A stretch of 64,000 nucleotides of DNA from Globisporangium splendens. Its lineage: Eukaryota; Oomycota; Peronosporomycetes; Pythiales; Pythiaceae. The DNA is taken from contig VFIW01000024.1 in assembly GCA_006386115.1 (NCBI GenBank), positions 124,001 to 188,000 of the forward strand, read 5' to 3'. Numbering within the stretch: the stretch's first letter is position 1; every line of letters starts with the position of its first letter. Shown here piece after piece: positions 21,686-33,700 of the stretch. Position numbers and translations under genes: made by a program. Below the pieces are notes generated by a model, which saw only the letters and a program-made list of their open reading frames with translations, searched no databases and was not told the DNA's origin.

Positions 21686-22740
21686 ATGTCTGAGAACATG
21701 GAAGGAGTAGATGTGCCACTCGGTCCAGCAGTACCGGAAACTGTCGAGTTGACGAATGAGTATTTTCCTCATTTGTCTCCTTATGAGTGGTCGGCGCTGG
21801 AGCGGATGCGAAACGTCATCGGGGAGGCTGCTGTAATCAGCCTGCTACGATCGGCGTCTCCTGAAGACCAGAAGAACGCCGCGGTCAGTTTCATGCACCA
21901 CGAGATTATTGAATCTCGAAAGCAGGTCGCAACCCCTGTTTCGTCCTTCAGGACGGTGCCGCTGAAGCTGGACGTCTCTCCGTATCGTGGCGGAGAGAAC
22001 GAGCCTCTTTCGAGATGGTTCGTCGAGTTGGATGCAGCCATCACTGCAAGACAACTTCGTGACCCAATGCAGCGAGTGTTGTTCGCGATGTCCAACCTTG
22101 CGGGTCGTGCAAAGAGCTGGGCTTATGGGAAGCGTTTGTCAGATCCAAACTGCTTCTACAGCTACGAAGACTTCAAGGCAGAGCTCAAGGCAGCGTTTGA
22201 ACCACCGCAGAGTGAGTTCCGTGCGCGTGCCGAGTTCCTCAAGCTTCGCCAAGGCCGTTTCGATCTGCATTCGTATGCACAACGAGCGCGCTTCTGGTCT
22301 CAAGCATCGTGGACGAGCCGATTGACGTTCCAACGCAAGTTGTGACGTTCGTGACGGGTCTGAACGACGGGCCAATCCGGAACCAATTGTTCCGTGAGTA
22401 TCCCAAGACGCTGGACGAAGCCATCAGCCGTGCGATGCAAGAAGAGTTCAGCATCAAGCAAGCCAAGTTCCAAGGGTTTCCGTCAAGGCCACCAAGACAA
22501 GCGAATGTCGCGCATGATGGTCCAGAGCCGATGGACATCTCGTACATTTCCACGCCTGGAAATGGACGTCCTCACAACGATGGAAAATGTTTCCGTTGTG
22601 GGAAGTCGGGTCACTTCGCTCGGAACTGCAAAGTGTCTTTGCCTGACCGGCAAACGACACAGGGTTCGCGCTCGAACAACTACGGTCGCGGCCGTGGGTT
22701 CGATCGTTCCCAACGTTCAAAAAACGGGAACGACCAGTAG
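21686..22740 (+). pseudogene. gag: Family B gag, copy 2, one frameshift
   Basis: ATG 21686 (MSENMEGVDVPLGP). The capsid-like region (WAYGKRLSDPNCFYSYEDF; LREA-type helices) is open to ~22291. There one C present in copy 1 (GCTTCCTGG against GCTTCTGG) is missing. The frame resumes to a CCHC zinc knuckle (CFRCGKSGHFARNC) and stops at TAG 22738-22740 inside the frameshift stem. Apart from that base the gene would be full length, about 350 codons. The product packages element RNA in related retroelements. Confidence 0.88.
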
Positions 22741-22759
22741 GGGCGGGGCCTCCTACTGG
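22719..22759 (+). promoter_or_regulatory. -1 programmed ribosomal frameshift signal, gag/pol junction (copy 2)
   Basis: A AAA AAC at 22719-22725 lies in the gag frame, followed by 8 nt and a perfect 8-bp hairpin (22734-22741 with 22752-22759). It is identical in design to copy 1. Confidence 0.82.
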
Positions 22760-25700
22760 GCTCGAAAAGAGGACTGTGTTTGTGGATACACAGGACTCTG
22801 GCCCCAATGTGCATGATGCACATGCAGTTTCCACGAGGGAGAACAGTGTCAGCCAAACGTCAAGTTTGATCGTTCTCAAAGTTAATGTAGACGGTATTGC
22901 AACGCCTCTACGAGCTTTGGTTGACACTGGTGCGTCGAACAATTTTGTTCGAAATGAAGTGATCGTCAGGCATAAAGTACCAATGCCTGATGCGAATGAA
23001 GACAAGACTATGGTTATTCGGTTGGCCAACGGGTCAACTGTGAAGATGCCAAAGCGCGTGGTGCGCTTGGCAATGAAGTGTGAAGATTTCCGAGGTGAAG
23101 ACGAGTTCATTTTACTCGACCTCGATGACAAGTTTGATCTGATTCTGGGAATGCCATGGTTGAAGCGTTATCAACCTAGCATTGACTGGGTGAAGATGAA
23201 GATCTCCGTTGACAAGTCACACGATGCTGACTTGAGCTGTGTGACAACGGATGAAGTGGTGTGGGTTTACACATCTGTGGAAGAGATCCCGGATGACCCT
23301 CGTGATATTGCGGTGTGCGATGGCCACCCATGTTCACGAGCGGTACCCATCTTGAAGAAGACTACTGGAGGTGGAGCAGTCAGGCGCCAGAAAAAGACTG
23401 TCTCCTTTGCCATCGACCCTAAGAGCGAGGCGATGTGCGTGGAAGAAATGAATGGGGAAAGAGCCGAAGAGCCATCCCGAGAGAAGAAGAAGAAGACCAG
23501 CAAGAAGAGTGTCCCGTGTGCCCCTGATCAAGGTACATGTCAAGGTGACGAAGGAAGTGTCCAAGCAAGAGTCACTTCGAGTGAATACGTGAACGTATTG
23601 GTCTACAATGAAGATGGTGACAGCAACGTAATGCGTCACATTGAAGTCGAAAATCCTCCAAGCTCAGTCGAAGAGTTGATTTCCTTGCCATGGATGAGCA
23701 AGAAGACGCTGAAGCGTAGCCTAGCGAAAGGCGAAATTTCGCAGGTCTGCATGATCGTCGATGTTGACGATGCAGAAGACATCAACACGGTATCAGCAAC
23801 GGAGGCTGAAGTGTTCGATGAGAAGACACGGAAGGAAAGGTTCGAGGAGCAGTCATGGGACGCTCTCAAAACGAACCCCGTGTATGAACTTGTCAAGGAA
23901 TATGAGGACATATTCCCAGACAAAGTGCCGGACGAATTGCCATTCGATAGAGGCGTTCGTCATGAGATTGACATACTTCCTGGCACGAAGTATTGTATCA
24001 CACGGCAGTGGCCGTTGCCAAGAGAACAAGTCGTTGCGATCGACGAGTTCTTTGCGCAACGTGCTAAGGCTGGTCATGTGCGAGAAAGCAAGTCTCCACA
24101 TTGTAGCCCAACCTTCTGTGTGAAGAAGGCAACTGGTGGTTGGCGCATCGTTCACGCTTTCAACAAGCTGAACGACGCTACCATTCCAGCCCAAACTCCG
24201 GTTCCACGCAAGGACATGATCCTTGATGGAATGGTTGGCATTACTGTCTTCAGTGCTATCGATCTGAAAGATGGATTCTATCAGATTCGAATGCGCGAAG
24301 ACGATGTTCCACTAACCGCAGTGAGTACCCCGAGTGGTATGCTGTGGGAATGGTTAGTGATGCCACAGGGACTGAAGAACGCTCCTGCGACTTTCAATAG
24401 GATGGTCACGAATCTACTTCGTCCATTGAGAGGGTTTGCACCGAGTTACTTTGACGATATTTTCGTTCATAGTAAAACCACGGGTGAAAAGTCTGACGTT
24501 GATGCTCATCTTGACCATCTTCGCCAAGTCTTTCAGGTCATGCGTGAGAACAAGCTCTACGCTAACCTGAAGAAGTGCATATTCTTTGCACCAGAGATCC
24601 CCGTTCTCGGTTGCTTTGTGGGAAAGCACGGCGTTCGAGTTGATCCGGAGAAGGTCAAAGCTATTGACGATTGGCCTGTGCCTCAGAATGTCAAACAGCT
24701 GAGACAATGGCTGGGTTTGGCCAATTACTTGCACAAGTACACGCGCAATTATGCAGCGTTGGTGCAACCCCTCACACAGCTCCTGAAGAAGGACATTGAG
24801 TGGGAGTGGTCCAGTGACCACCAAATGGCATTTGCCGAAGTCAAGAGGAGTTTGCGAGAAGCTCCCGTGCTGGCAATTGCAAACCACGACAAGCCTTTTC
24901 ATGTGGTTTGCGATGCAAGCGACTATGCCATCGGTTGCGCGTTGATGCAACACGATGATGAGGGTCATGAGCGAGTTGTGTCGTATCAGTCACGACAACT
25001 CCGACCCGCAGAACGGAACTACCCAGTTCACGACAAAGAACTTCTGGCGATGAAGTATTCTTTGGTCAAGTTCCGTGTGTATCTGCTTGGCGAGGAGCGC
25101 TTTGCGATCTACACAGATCATGCGTCGCTGCGTACAGCGGTAAAGACTCCTCACTTGTCGCAAAGAATGGCGAGATGGTTCTCCTTCTTTGCAGAGTACA
25201 ACTTCGTTGTACACTACAAGCCAGGCAAGACGAACATCTTAGCCGATGCGCTGTCAAGACGTCCGGATTACGATCCGAAGACCAAGAGTGAAGACACGGA
25301 CGGAGCGTGTCGACTCTGTGAAGATGTTCAAGCGATCGCAGTGCAAGCTACGACTACAGTGCGAGAAGACATTGTCGAAGGGTACAAGTCTGACGAAACA
25401 TGTCAGGACTTGTTGAAGTATTTCAAGGACCCTTCAGACAAAGCACTGCAAGGTCTTCCGTCGCGCACAAGATCGCGAGTTCACCGCTTCCGAGTACACA
25501 ATGGGTTGTTGTACTATGCGGTTGAACAAGGGGATACAGCAAGGGTTGTTGTTCCCAACGACGAAGGTCTGCGCCATCGACTCTTGTATGAGTACCATGA
25601 CAGTCCTTCGGGTGGCCATCTCGGACGTGAGAAAACGTTTCTCAGTCTTTCCCGGGATTACTACTGGCCACACATGTACAAGTGGGTGCGCAAGTATGTG

Positions 25701-27484
25701 AGGACTTGCGAGATCTGCCAACGAGTGAAACCTTCTGGTTCCACTCAGGCACCACTTCGTTCATTGGCTGTCCCATCGGACAGTTGGAAGTCTGTGAGTA
25801 TGGATTTCATATTCGGACTTCCACGTGACAAACACGGACGCAATGGCATCCTTGTGTTTGTGGACCGATTCAGCAAGATGGTCCATCTTGCGCCGGTTTC
25901 GGACAAGGTCTCAGCCGAAATGACGGCCAAGGTCTTTGTAGACGTCGTATTCCGTCTGCATGGCCTGCCCGTTGAGATCGTGTCTGACCGTGACACTCGG
26001 TTTACGTCCAAGTTCTGGCGTGCACTGTTCGGACTTCTGGACACCAAGTTGTCCATGTCAACAGCGGCACATCCTGAAACGGATGGTCAAACTGAACGAG
26101 TGAATCGTGTCCTGAAGACGTGTTGCGCAACTACGCAACGTCTTTCAAAGAGTGGAGTGAGTTTCTCCCTCTTGCCGAGTTTGCGTTGAACAACTCCACG
26201 CATGTCTCGACGGGTCACTCTCCATTTTATGTGAACTATGGCATTCATCCTCGAGTGCCTGCTTCCATAATGGGTGAGGTCTCTACCTTAAGTGGGGGAG
26301 GGACTACGGCTAAAGGCAATAAGCCGCAGTCGTCGTATGACCTGAATGCTGTTGCCGAGTTAAAAGCCAATTTTGACTCGATGAAACCCCTCAACGACCT
26401 AACAAGTCGTGAGGAACAGCAAGTCGATGACTTTATTGTGAGGAGACAAGCCGTTGTGAGGTTTGTCCGAGACGCAATCGCGAAGGCTCAGGATCTGCAA
26501 AAGGAACAAGCAGACAAGAGCGGAAGGAAGAACAAGCAAGTTTATAAGATCAATGATCTTGTATTACTTAGCACGGCGAACCTGCCTGAACATGCAGTGT
26601 CCAACTTGGGAAGCTCGAAGCTTCTGCCAAGGTTCATTGGACCGTTCAAGGTGGTTAAATGCAATGGTGATGCCTACACGCTAGACATACCTACACGCAT
26701 GCGTCTACACCCTACATTTTATGTGGGTAGACTGAAGCCTTACCTTCCAAGCGGATCAGCGGATCCTACGAGATCTTCCGCAAACGATCAAGCTGATCTT
26801 GAAGCTTCTCCACTTGATTGCGAAGAGCAAACAGCTCATCGCTTTGGAGATTCTTCTCGGCGTAAAGGCGCTGAAGCACATCGAAGGACTCCTCCTTCAC
26901 AGCTTCCAGCACGAGAAGGCGCGAGTTATACTCCTTGCGGAGTACCTCAAGAGCCGTCCCTGCCTCTTCCACAGAGCGCAGCAGACGTTCGTGATGCATT
27001 TCACGAGCCTTCTCAGCCTTTTGGAGTCGCTCAAGTTCGCCCTGGACTTGCTCGAACCGTTGCTCGAAACGGGACTCCAAAGCCAGATACTGAGCGGGAC
27101 CAAAGGTCAGCGAGTCGATCCGCGACTCCTGCTCCTTCACTTGGTCCTCGAGGCTCTCGCACCGATCCGAAAGGATCGCATCGCGAACTTCCAGTGTCTC
27201 AATCTGAGCGCGATGAGCACTCTTCCACTTCCAGAGTCGCTCAATCGTTTTCGCGTTCAGCCCCACCCCCATTGATAGACTCTCAGGGAGATCATCGCTG
27301 GGTGGTTGAGTCGATTGTTGATCATGAGGATCGACCGACTCGTGGGAAGAAGCGGTTGAGCCCTCAACGCTTCTACAGAGTTCGGTGGCGTGGATATCCA
27401 CCGAGCTCGGACACGTGGGAACCACGGCAGACGATGGAGTCTGATGTTCCCGACGTGGTCCGCAGCTACGAGAACCACTTGTAG
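22726..27484 (+). pseudogene. pol: Family B pol, copy 2: PR-RT-RNaseH-IN-chromodomain, one frameshift
   Basis: Open in the -1 frame to 26189 and, after one missing base near 26116, from 26120 to 27484. Protease DTGASNN near 22924. RT with LKDGFYQIRM and YFDDI (~24443-24464). RNase H CDASDYAIG near 24911. Integrase zinc region (YHDSPSGGHLGREKT; CEICQRVK) and DDE core (MDFIFGLP, SDRDTRFTSKFW, ETDGQTERVNR). Integrase C-terminal barrel (GPFKVVKCNGDAYTLDIP). A long low-complexity linker (~26760-27290) precedes a chromodomain (YRVRWRGYPPSSDTWEP). The linker is exactly the part that also reads as a coiled-coil protein on the other strand. Functionally it copies and inserts the element. Confidence 0.92.
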
Positions 27485-27825
27485 CGTCGCCAGGGGCGAC
27501 ACTACGACGACCAGAGCTGGGATTCGCTCTGTCGTCAGCAGGAGTTCTTCTTTGGGCACGAGCATTGCCACGACGAAGAAGACGCTCCATTTGGTTCTCG
27601 TTCTCAAGACGAACAAATGTTCGCCATGAGTCTCTCTGGGCTGCGATGGGTTGGTTCGGATCACGATTGTTGATCCGACGCCAACTGAAGAACCGCTCCT
27701 TGTAGAACTCGAGATCCCCCTTCTTCTTCAGAATGGGAGATAATGTCGAAGAGTTCTGGAGCTGTCTGCTGTCGCTTGGACAACGGACGTTCTTCACGGT
27801 TCACTTGGTCACTTGGTCGCTTCAT
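26766..27825 (-). CDS. Antisense coiled-coil ORF inside family B element
   Basis: A 343-codon minus-strand frame (26766-27797) overlaps the integrase-chromodomain linker, the chromodomain and the spacer before the polypurine tract. Its C-terminal ~150 residues are strongly heptad-like (RFEQVQGELERLQKAEKAR; LRNQVEKLQDQLDRLRK). A better start is ATG 27823-27825 in the neighbouring frame: its basic, nuclear-signal-like N terminus (MKRPSDQVNREERPLSKRQQ) joins the long frame if one G of the G5 run at 27716-27720 is dropped. Coding character in two adjacent frames around a homopolymer suggests real, once-selected coding sequence rather than chance. Function is unknown. The alternative is that the sense linker is the selected strand and this is its shadow. 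Confidence 0.5.
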
Positions 27826-27888
27826 GGCCGATTGGAAAGTGAACTGCTCCGAAAGGTCTGCAAAAGTACGCAAGGTACTTGTGACTTT

Positions 27889-27901
27889 AAGGAGGGGATG
27901 A
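27889..27901 (+). other. Polypurine tract, family B copy 2
   Basis: AAGGAGGGGATGA directly before the 3' LTR; it is the plus-strand DNA primer in LTR retrotransposons. Confidence 0.75.
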
Positions 27902-28557
27902 TGTAATGGGCTATACCTAGCCATTACATGAAGGTGGATCTGTTCACAGATCTAGTGTGCCACACACCACCTTCAGTGTGCATTGTGGAGAGACAAACAA
28001 CAAAGGGATTACGGTACGACAGTCCCCACATGCACATGTGACGTCATCCCATGACGTCACGAGCGCTCTCTGTGCTGATCAGTGCAGAATGTTGTTCACA
28101 TGTACTAACCAGTACAGAGTGATGACATCCATGTACTAATCAAGTACTGAGTGATGGTTCCTACTTGGGGAACTGCACTGGTGATGAGACCGACGTGTGT
28201 CTGCCACCTGAAGTGAGTGGCTGTAGCCAATCACTTTGCAGGGAATTTTCCACGGGACTTCAAGTTCAAGCTTCTCGAAGATCTCGTGGGTTCAACCTCA
28301 GTGTACCCAAGGTTTTATATATCCAGATTCATAGGTTTTATTGTGTATGTTTAGGTTTTAGTTATAAAACCTCTAGGATCCCTTGGGGTTCATTTACAAG
28401 TAGCGACAGGAACCATAAGCATTTTTAATTCAGTTGCAATTTTACCCTCAAGTACTCAAGTCGCCTTCTCTCCCTCCAAGTCGGGAGATCGCTTCCTCAA
28501 GTCGCACAAGCGTGTGTGCCGTGTTTTGGGGACTGTTGTGAACAGCGCCCCATTACA
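27902..28557 (+). repeat. Family B 3' LTR, copy 2
   Basis: 656 bp, TGTAATGGGC...GCGCCCCATTACA, followed by target duplication AAAAG (28558-28562). Confidence 0.95.
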
Positions 28558-28562
28558 AAAAG

Positions 28563-28777
28563 CAAACAAACACGCCTCACCCAACTGCTGTGTAGATTTA
28601 ATTTTGAGATATAACCCCATCGAAAATATCCCAATGTTTTTTATTGTGAAGGTGGTCAGAGGGAAGACTGAGTGAGATTCTGCAACCTGACCATCGAATT
28701 GCATGAGCTGTTTGATTCATCGAAGTATACCAACCCAGTTATGCACGGTGCCATCGTACATGCGATACTGAATTTAA
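28563..28777. other. Spacer between family B copy 2 and gag fragment
   Basis: AT-rich and without an open frame or motif that I can support. Confidence 0.4.
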
Positions 28778-29890
28778 GTGGTGATTGATGATTTCCCTCA
28801 TCTTTCACTACCTGAATGGACGGCATTTGAGCGCATGAGGCTGGTCCTCGGAGAAGACGTCGTAATCAACATGTCACGCACGTTTTCTTCAAACGACCGA
28901 AAGAACGCGGCCGTCAACTTCATGCACAATGAAGTCACAGCAACCCAGAAACAAATCGCAACTCCTGTTTCATCGGCCTGGGTTGTTCCGTTGAAACTTG
29001 ACGTGTCAGCGTACAAGGGAGGCGAACGCGAACCGCTGCTTCGCTGGTTCGTCGAGTTGGACGCAGCAATTGATGCTCTTCAGCTGCACAGCCAGCATCA
29101 GCAGGTTGCGTACACCATGTCGAAGCTCGGAGGTTGCGCAAAGAGTTGGGCGTATGGAAAGCGTTTGGCTGATCCAAACTGCTTTCACAGCTGCGACAAC
29201 TTCAAGACCGAATTGCGCAAAGCGTTTGAGCCTCCAAAGTGTGGGTTCCGTGCACGAGCGGAACTCCTGGAGCTGCGCCAAGGTCGCTCAGATCTCCACA
29301 AGTATGCGCAACGAGCGAGATACTTAGTGTCAAGTATCGTCAGCGATCCAATCGACAGCGCTGCTCAAGTCGTGACGTCCGTGAAGTGGTTGAACGACGG
29401 TCCCGTGAGAATGCAATTGTTCCGCGAGTACCCCCAGTCGACGGAAGATGCTGTCAACCTTGCGCTTCAAGGAGACTTCAGCGTCAAGCATGCGAAGATC
29501 CAAGGTTTCCCAGTTCGACAAGCAAGACACACTCCGACGCAAACAAGTGGTCCGGAGCCAATGGACCTTTCGTTTGTTTCGACATCAGGAAACGAGAGAC
29601 TCCACACTGATTCGAAGTGTTTCCGTTGCGGAAAAGTGGGTCACTTCGCTCGGAACTGCAAGGTGTCTTTGCCGGGTCGACAAACGACACAGGGTTCGCG
29701 CTCGAGCAACTACGGTCGTAGCAACGGCCGCCAGTTCGTTCGTTCCCAAAGGTCAAAAACGGGAACGACCTGTAGGGGCGGAGCCTCCTACTGGCCCGGA
29801 AAAGAGGACTGTGTTTGTGGATACACAGGACACTGGCCCCTATGTACATGAAGCACATGCAGTTTCCACTATGAATGAGGAAAGGGTCAG
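28778..29890 (+). pseudogene. gag: Family B-related gag fragment (copy 3), LTR-less
   Basis: A 357-codon open frame homologous to family B gag from just after its start (DFPHLSLPEWTAFERMR) to the CCHC knuckle (CFRCGKVGHFARNC). It is clearly more diverged than copies 1 and 2. No LTR precedes it. At the gag/pol junction the A6 run has lost one A (TCAAAAACGGG), so gag and the downstream frame are fused instead of requiring a slip. The stem arm is also changed (CCTGTAGG). The fragment ends at 29890, where 13 nt of an inverted family B LTR end and then an inverted family A LTR begin. Confidence 0.85.
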
Positions 29891-30251
29891 TGTAATGGGG
29901 CGTTGTGAGGAGGCTTGAGTGTTTGATGGTAAATTGAGAAGTGAGATTGAGAAAACTGTTTAAGAAAAAAACTCAACTACTTCGTTGCTAGTCCTTGCTC
30001 CCCTTGGGGCTCTTCCTACTCGTGTTCTTTCACTTGCGTGCTACTTGATTTTTTACTGGATTTTCTCATATCTGATTTTTCTTCATTTTGTGTGGACAGG
30101 AGGGCTTCTGAGATAACAGATGGATTCTCGTCCTATCTTTACCTATGCATAAACATACAATCATTCCTAAAGATGTCGTAATCACATACCAACATTCCGA
30201 TGTACCGAAATATTGGTACACTGTACCATCATGGTACCGTCGACCCTTACA
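29891..30251 (-). repeat. Inverted family A LTR with 13-nt remnant of inverted family B LTR
   Basis: 29904-30251 is the reverse complement of the family A LTR (TGTGAGGAGG...CCCTTACA). The preceding bases, TGTAATGGGGCG (29891-29902), match the inverted 3' tip of a family B LTR. Right flank CGCAA (30252-30256) is the reverse complement of TTGCG at 20810-20814. Confidence 0.88.
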
Positions 30252-30672
30252 CGCAAAGCTGCTGTATAGGCACGTCTCTCAACCTTCTCCTCGATTTCTT
30301 TTGGAGTAGATTAGTCCAAGTATCGTTTCTTAAAGTATCTCCATTGAGATCCAGCACTTGACGCCACTATGCGGAATAGCTCGACTGGACATTCTAAAGC
30401 AGGAGTCAGTAGACATCGTCTGCCATCTTAATTGCTGGTGGAGAGCATTCCGTGTAGTAAAGTGAAGAATGTGCTTGCCTGTGTCGTACCCTCAATAAAA
30501 CCCGATTTTTATGCTCTCAACGATCTTTGGTTTTATGAAAACCTACTAAATCAAAAGTAAGAAAACCACGAGCAACATTTGGTGATTGCCTATCTCACAG
30601 TCACCACAATCGCGCAGATTGCGGTGCTTGACCATCATTCCGAATCCCAGTCAGTCTATTTGGAGGGTAGAT
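30252..30672 (-). other. Other half of the split reading frame; otherwise no gene
   Basis: Minus-strand bases ~30420-30252 encode a basic, helical stretch (TPKEIEEKVERRAYTAA) after one in-frame TAA. It continues in phase into 20815 onward when the family A insertion and inversion are removed. An AATAAA is present near 30494. The remainder holds nothing that I recognise. Confidence 0.5.
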
Positions 30673-30689
30673 GAGAGAGAGAGAAGGTG

Positions 30690-30749
30690 AGAGAGAAGGT
30701 AATTCTATTTAACTTATGATTTTCATACTGTTTAAGAATTCCTGAGTCT
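30690..30749 (-). repeat. Left copy of 60-nt inverted repeat (LINE 3' end)
   Basis: Includes the ORF2 stop and the start of the CT-rich tail. It matches the reverse complement of 39612-39671 at 58 of 60 positions by my alignment. Confidence 0.85.
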
Positions 30750-33700
30750 CATTAACACTGTTGGCAGTGAGGTGTTTCTTAGTTGTGACGGTGTGGCACC
30801 GATATCATTGTCGAGTAGAGCTGCGACTTGGGACATAACAACTTGATCATTTCCCCGCGATTCGTCGGTGAGTATCTTCGCATTCTTGGAGTTCATTGCC
30901 ATGTTGGCGAGAAGATCGGCCATTTTGTTTTGTTCTCGTTTTGTGTGATTCCAGGAGGTCCACGCAAAGTTGGCGACGATTTGATTTACCCGAACTGCTA
31001 GTGGCTGCAACTCGGTCTGGCGCATTCAGGAGAACCCGTTCTGGGCTGCGATAATCATTTGGCTGTCTCCGAAGACTTCCAACTTGACTTCATAGTGCTG
31101 TAGGTAGTGTGCACTGTATGCCAGGCCATCTTTCAGCGCGCTGTATTCGCACCTGTTGTTCGTGACTTCTGGTCCCATGTACGCATAGCCGCATGCTTTG
31201 AGTTCCCATCGATTGCTTCGTTCATTCAGGAAGATGAGTGCCCAACCGCTGCCTCCTGGACCTGGGTTGCCGCGTGCACCTCCATCGAAATACAAACGCG
31301 CCGTCGCCCATGCTTCCAGTTGGCGCGACAAGTCTTGTCTCTCCAGTACGCTGAGCAGTTGGCTCAGGCAAGTTGCATTGATCTTTTCTCCTTTGAGCGT
31401 TCTCATCCGATGAGCCACAGCCCGCACTTGCAACACACACGCTGTCCACACTCGCTGGGTGCTTTCTTCAATAGTGACGTGTTGCCGCTCTTGCACTATT
31501 TCCACTCTCGTTCTCCATAACAATACTGGGATGCTTGATGTGACAATAAACCAAAGTTTCTGTAGTGCTGTCGAGTGCTCCGGGGTAATGAACCCGAAGC
31601 GCTTTTCCAATTCCCGGAGCAGAGATCGTTGACCTGGCGGGGCTATGCGACTAGCAATCTGAGGCAGGAAGAGGTTGAGTGCTTGCTTCGTCAATGTTCG
31701 GCCGATCCATCGTCCGAGGAAGGCTGTCCACGCGGCTTGTGCTCGCTTGCAACTCCAGACTATGTGTGAGATCGTTTCTTTTGTCTCCCCACATCCGGCA
31801 TTGCTTGGGCATGCCGAAGACTCGATCCTTCCCGGATGGAATAGGTTGAGCTGCATCGTAGAGATCCGGTATGTCGTCCACATCTGAAACGGCGTAAGAC
31901 ATCCTCGTTGTTTCCATAGATCTGCTGGTAGTCGGTACTGCACACGACTGTACCACTGGTCAGTTTTCGCGACTTCGTTGAGCTTGTCTATGAGTCCTCC
32001 GAGACCTTGATACAACTTGCTGTGCAACCTTCGTGTTCGTGCTCGGCCAGTTGTCTTCTGGATACTATTTGGGGGAGTACGCTCGTGCACCAGCCACGGA
32101 CAGTGAGTCGTGAGCGGGTGAGGTTTGAATGTCCACCCTACAGTTTTTATTTCTTCTTCGATCATTGCAACGTCTTGTTGACAGATAGCATCCCCAACCC
32201 AGTCGGTCACTGTCCAGAGAACTCCGTTTGCTTGCCGTTGCATCTGAATGTAGTCCGTGTGGCTCCTCTCCGATACTGGCACAGCGATGATGGTTCCATG
32301 CCGTTGCTGATCCACTTGTACTCTCGTTTTGTGTGTTTCCTGCTCCACGGTTCCTGCTGACTGTTCAACTGGCTGCCTGCATCGATTTCTATCTCCGGTG
32401 AGCATAGAATGATGCTGGTTACGAGTTTTCGCAGGGTGGTCATTCGTTTGAACGCGAGAGTCGCCGTCATGGTTGGTAGCCGCACAGAGAACACTCGCTC
32501 TTCTCCCCGTCTCGCGTTGAAGCTGGCCAAATTGCATTCCTTCAGGAAAGGAACCGTTTTGACTGTATACTGCTCGCCTTGACTGTCGATTACCCAGGGG
32601 TTGTCGTTCCACTGAAAGGATGGCCAGAAGGCTCGAGTCTCTTCCGATAGTTGATGAATCGTCTGCTCAGGTTTTCTCCCAAAGTACACACCTACACGTC
32701 CGTCTGATCTCCACTCAAGGTCCAGGGTCGGTAGCAAGGATTCCATTTGCCGCTTCAGATCGTCTTTCCACGCGGGATTGCGTCTCTCTGCAGCCACCAG
32801 GTCTTCACAGAGATACTCCCACCCGAGTCTGTGAATATTGTTCGTCTGGTACAGCCTTGTCTGTGCGTGCTGGCTTCGCTCCTTGGTGAAATCGCGCAAC
32901 ATCCCCCAGTTTTGACTTTTGTCCCGATGCCTGTTCATGCCAAGCTTCTGTATACTTGTCTCGCGCTCGCTGTAGCCACCGAGTTGTCCGCCGCATCGCT
33001 TGTCGCTTTATTGCAAGAGGTATTGAGTAGAGACCTATGCCTCCTTCCTTGACTGGCAAGTAGAGCAGGGAAGGACTCACCTTGTGCCTCGTGCCGTCTG
33101 TGCCGAGTGTTGATTGCCACAAAAACTGCTTTTGTAGATTCACTAGCTGATCCACGACTTTCGCTGGGGGCTTGATGTAGCCGGCAGTGAATAGAATCGA
33201 CGGCAGTAAGACCGAATTCAGAATAAGCACTCTCCCCACCACACTGTTGAAGACTTTGGCCGCGATGATCAATCTGGTTCGGAGCTTTTGCAGGCGGTCC
33301 TCCCAATTAGTTTGCGTGATGTTCCCGGTACCTATTTGGATGCCAAGGTACCTCACCGTCTCTCCATGCTTCAGGACCGGAATGCCGCATCTTTGTTCCT
33401 GGACTACTGCTGTGTTGAGACAGATGTAGCTGCTTTTCGTTGGTTGCACGTGCAGACCTGATTGCTGACCGAACTCGGACAGCAGCTGCATGAGTCGAGG
33501 CAGCTGTTTCCCTTGTTTCAAAAAGACGGCGGAGTCGTCGACGAAGGTCGAAATGAGATGGGGTTCTGCTCCGGATCTGGTCACACGAATTCCTTCCAGA
33601 TGGGGGTCTTGCTGAACTGCCAGTGCGAGAATCTCCGCGGCGACGATAAACAGGAGAGGGGCCAGAGGTCGACCTTGACGAATTCCCGACTTGACCTCCC

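Larger units (their letters stand above)
20928..28557 (+). mobile_element. Family B Ty3/gypsy chromovirus, copy 2, near-complete
   Basis: LTRs at 20928-21581 and 27902-28557, with a perfect 5-bp target duplication AAAAG (20923-20927 and 28558-28562). It has a primer site at 21584-21592 and a polypurine tract AAGGAGGGGATGA (27889-27901). Gag, frameshift signal, protease, RT, RNase H, integrase and chromodomain come in canonical order. Only two single-base frameshifts are seen, near 22292 in gag and 26116 in integrase. This is the youngest-looking element here. It also contains a long antisense ORF. Confidence 0.95.
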
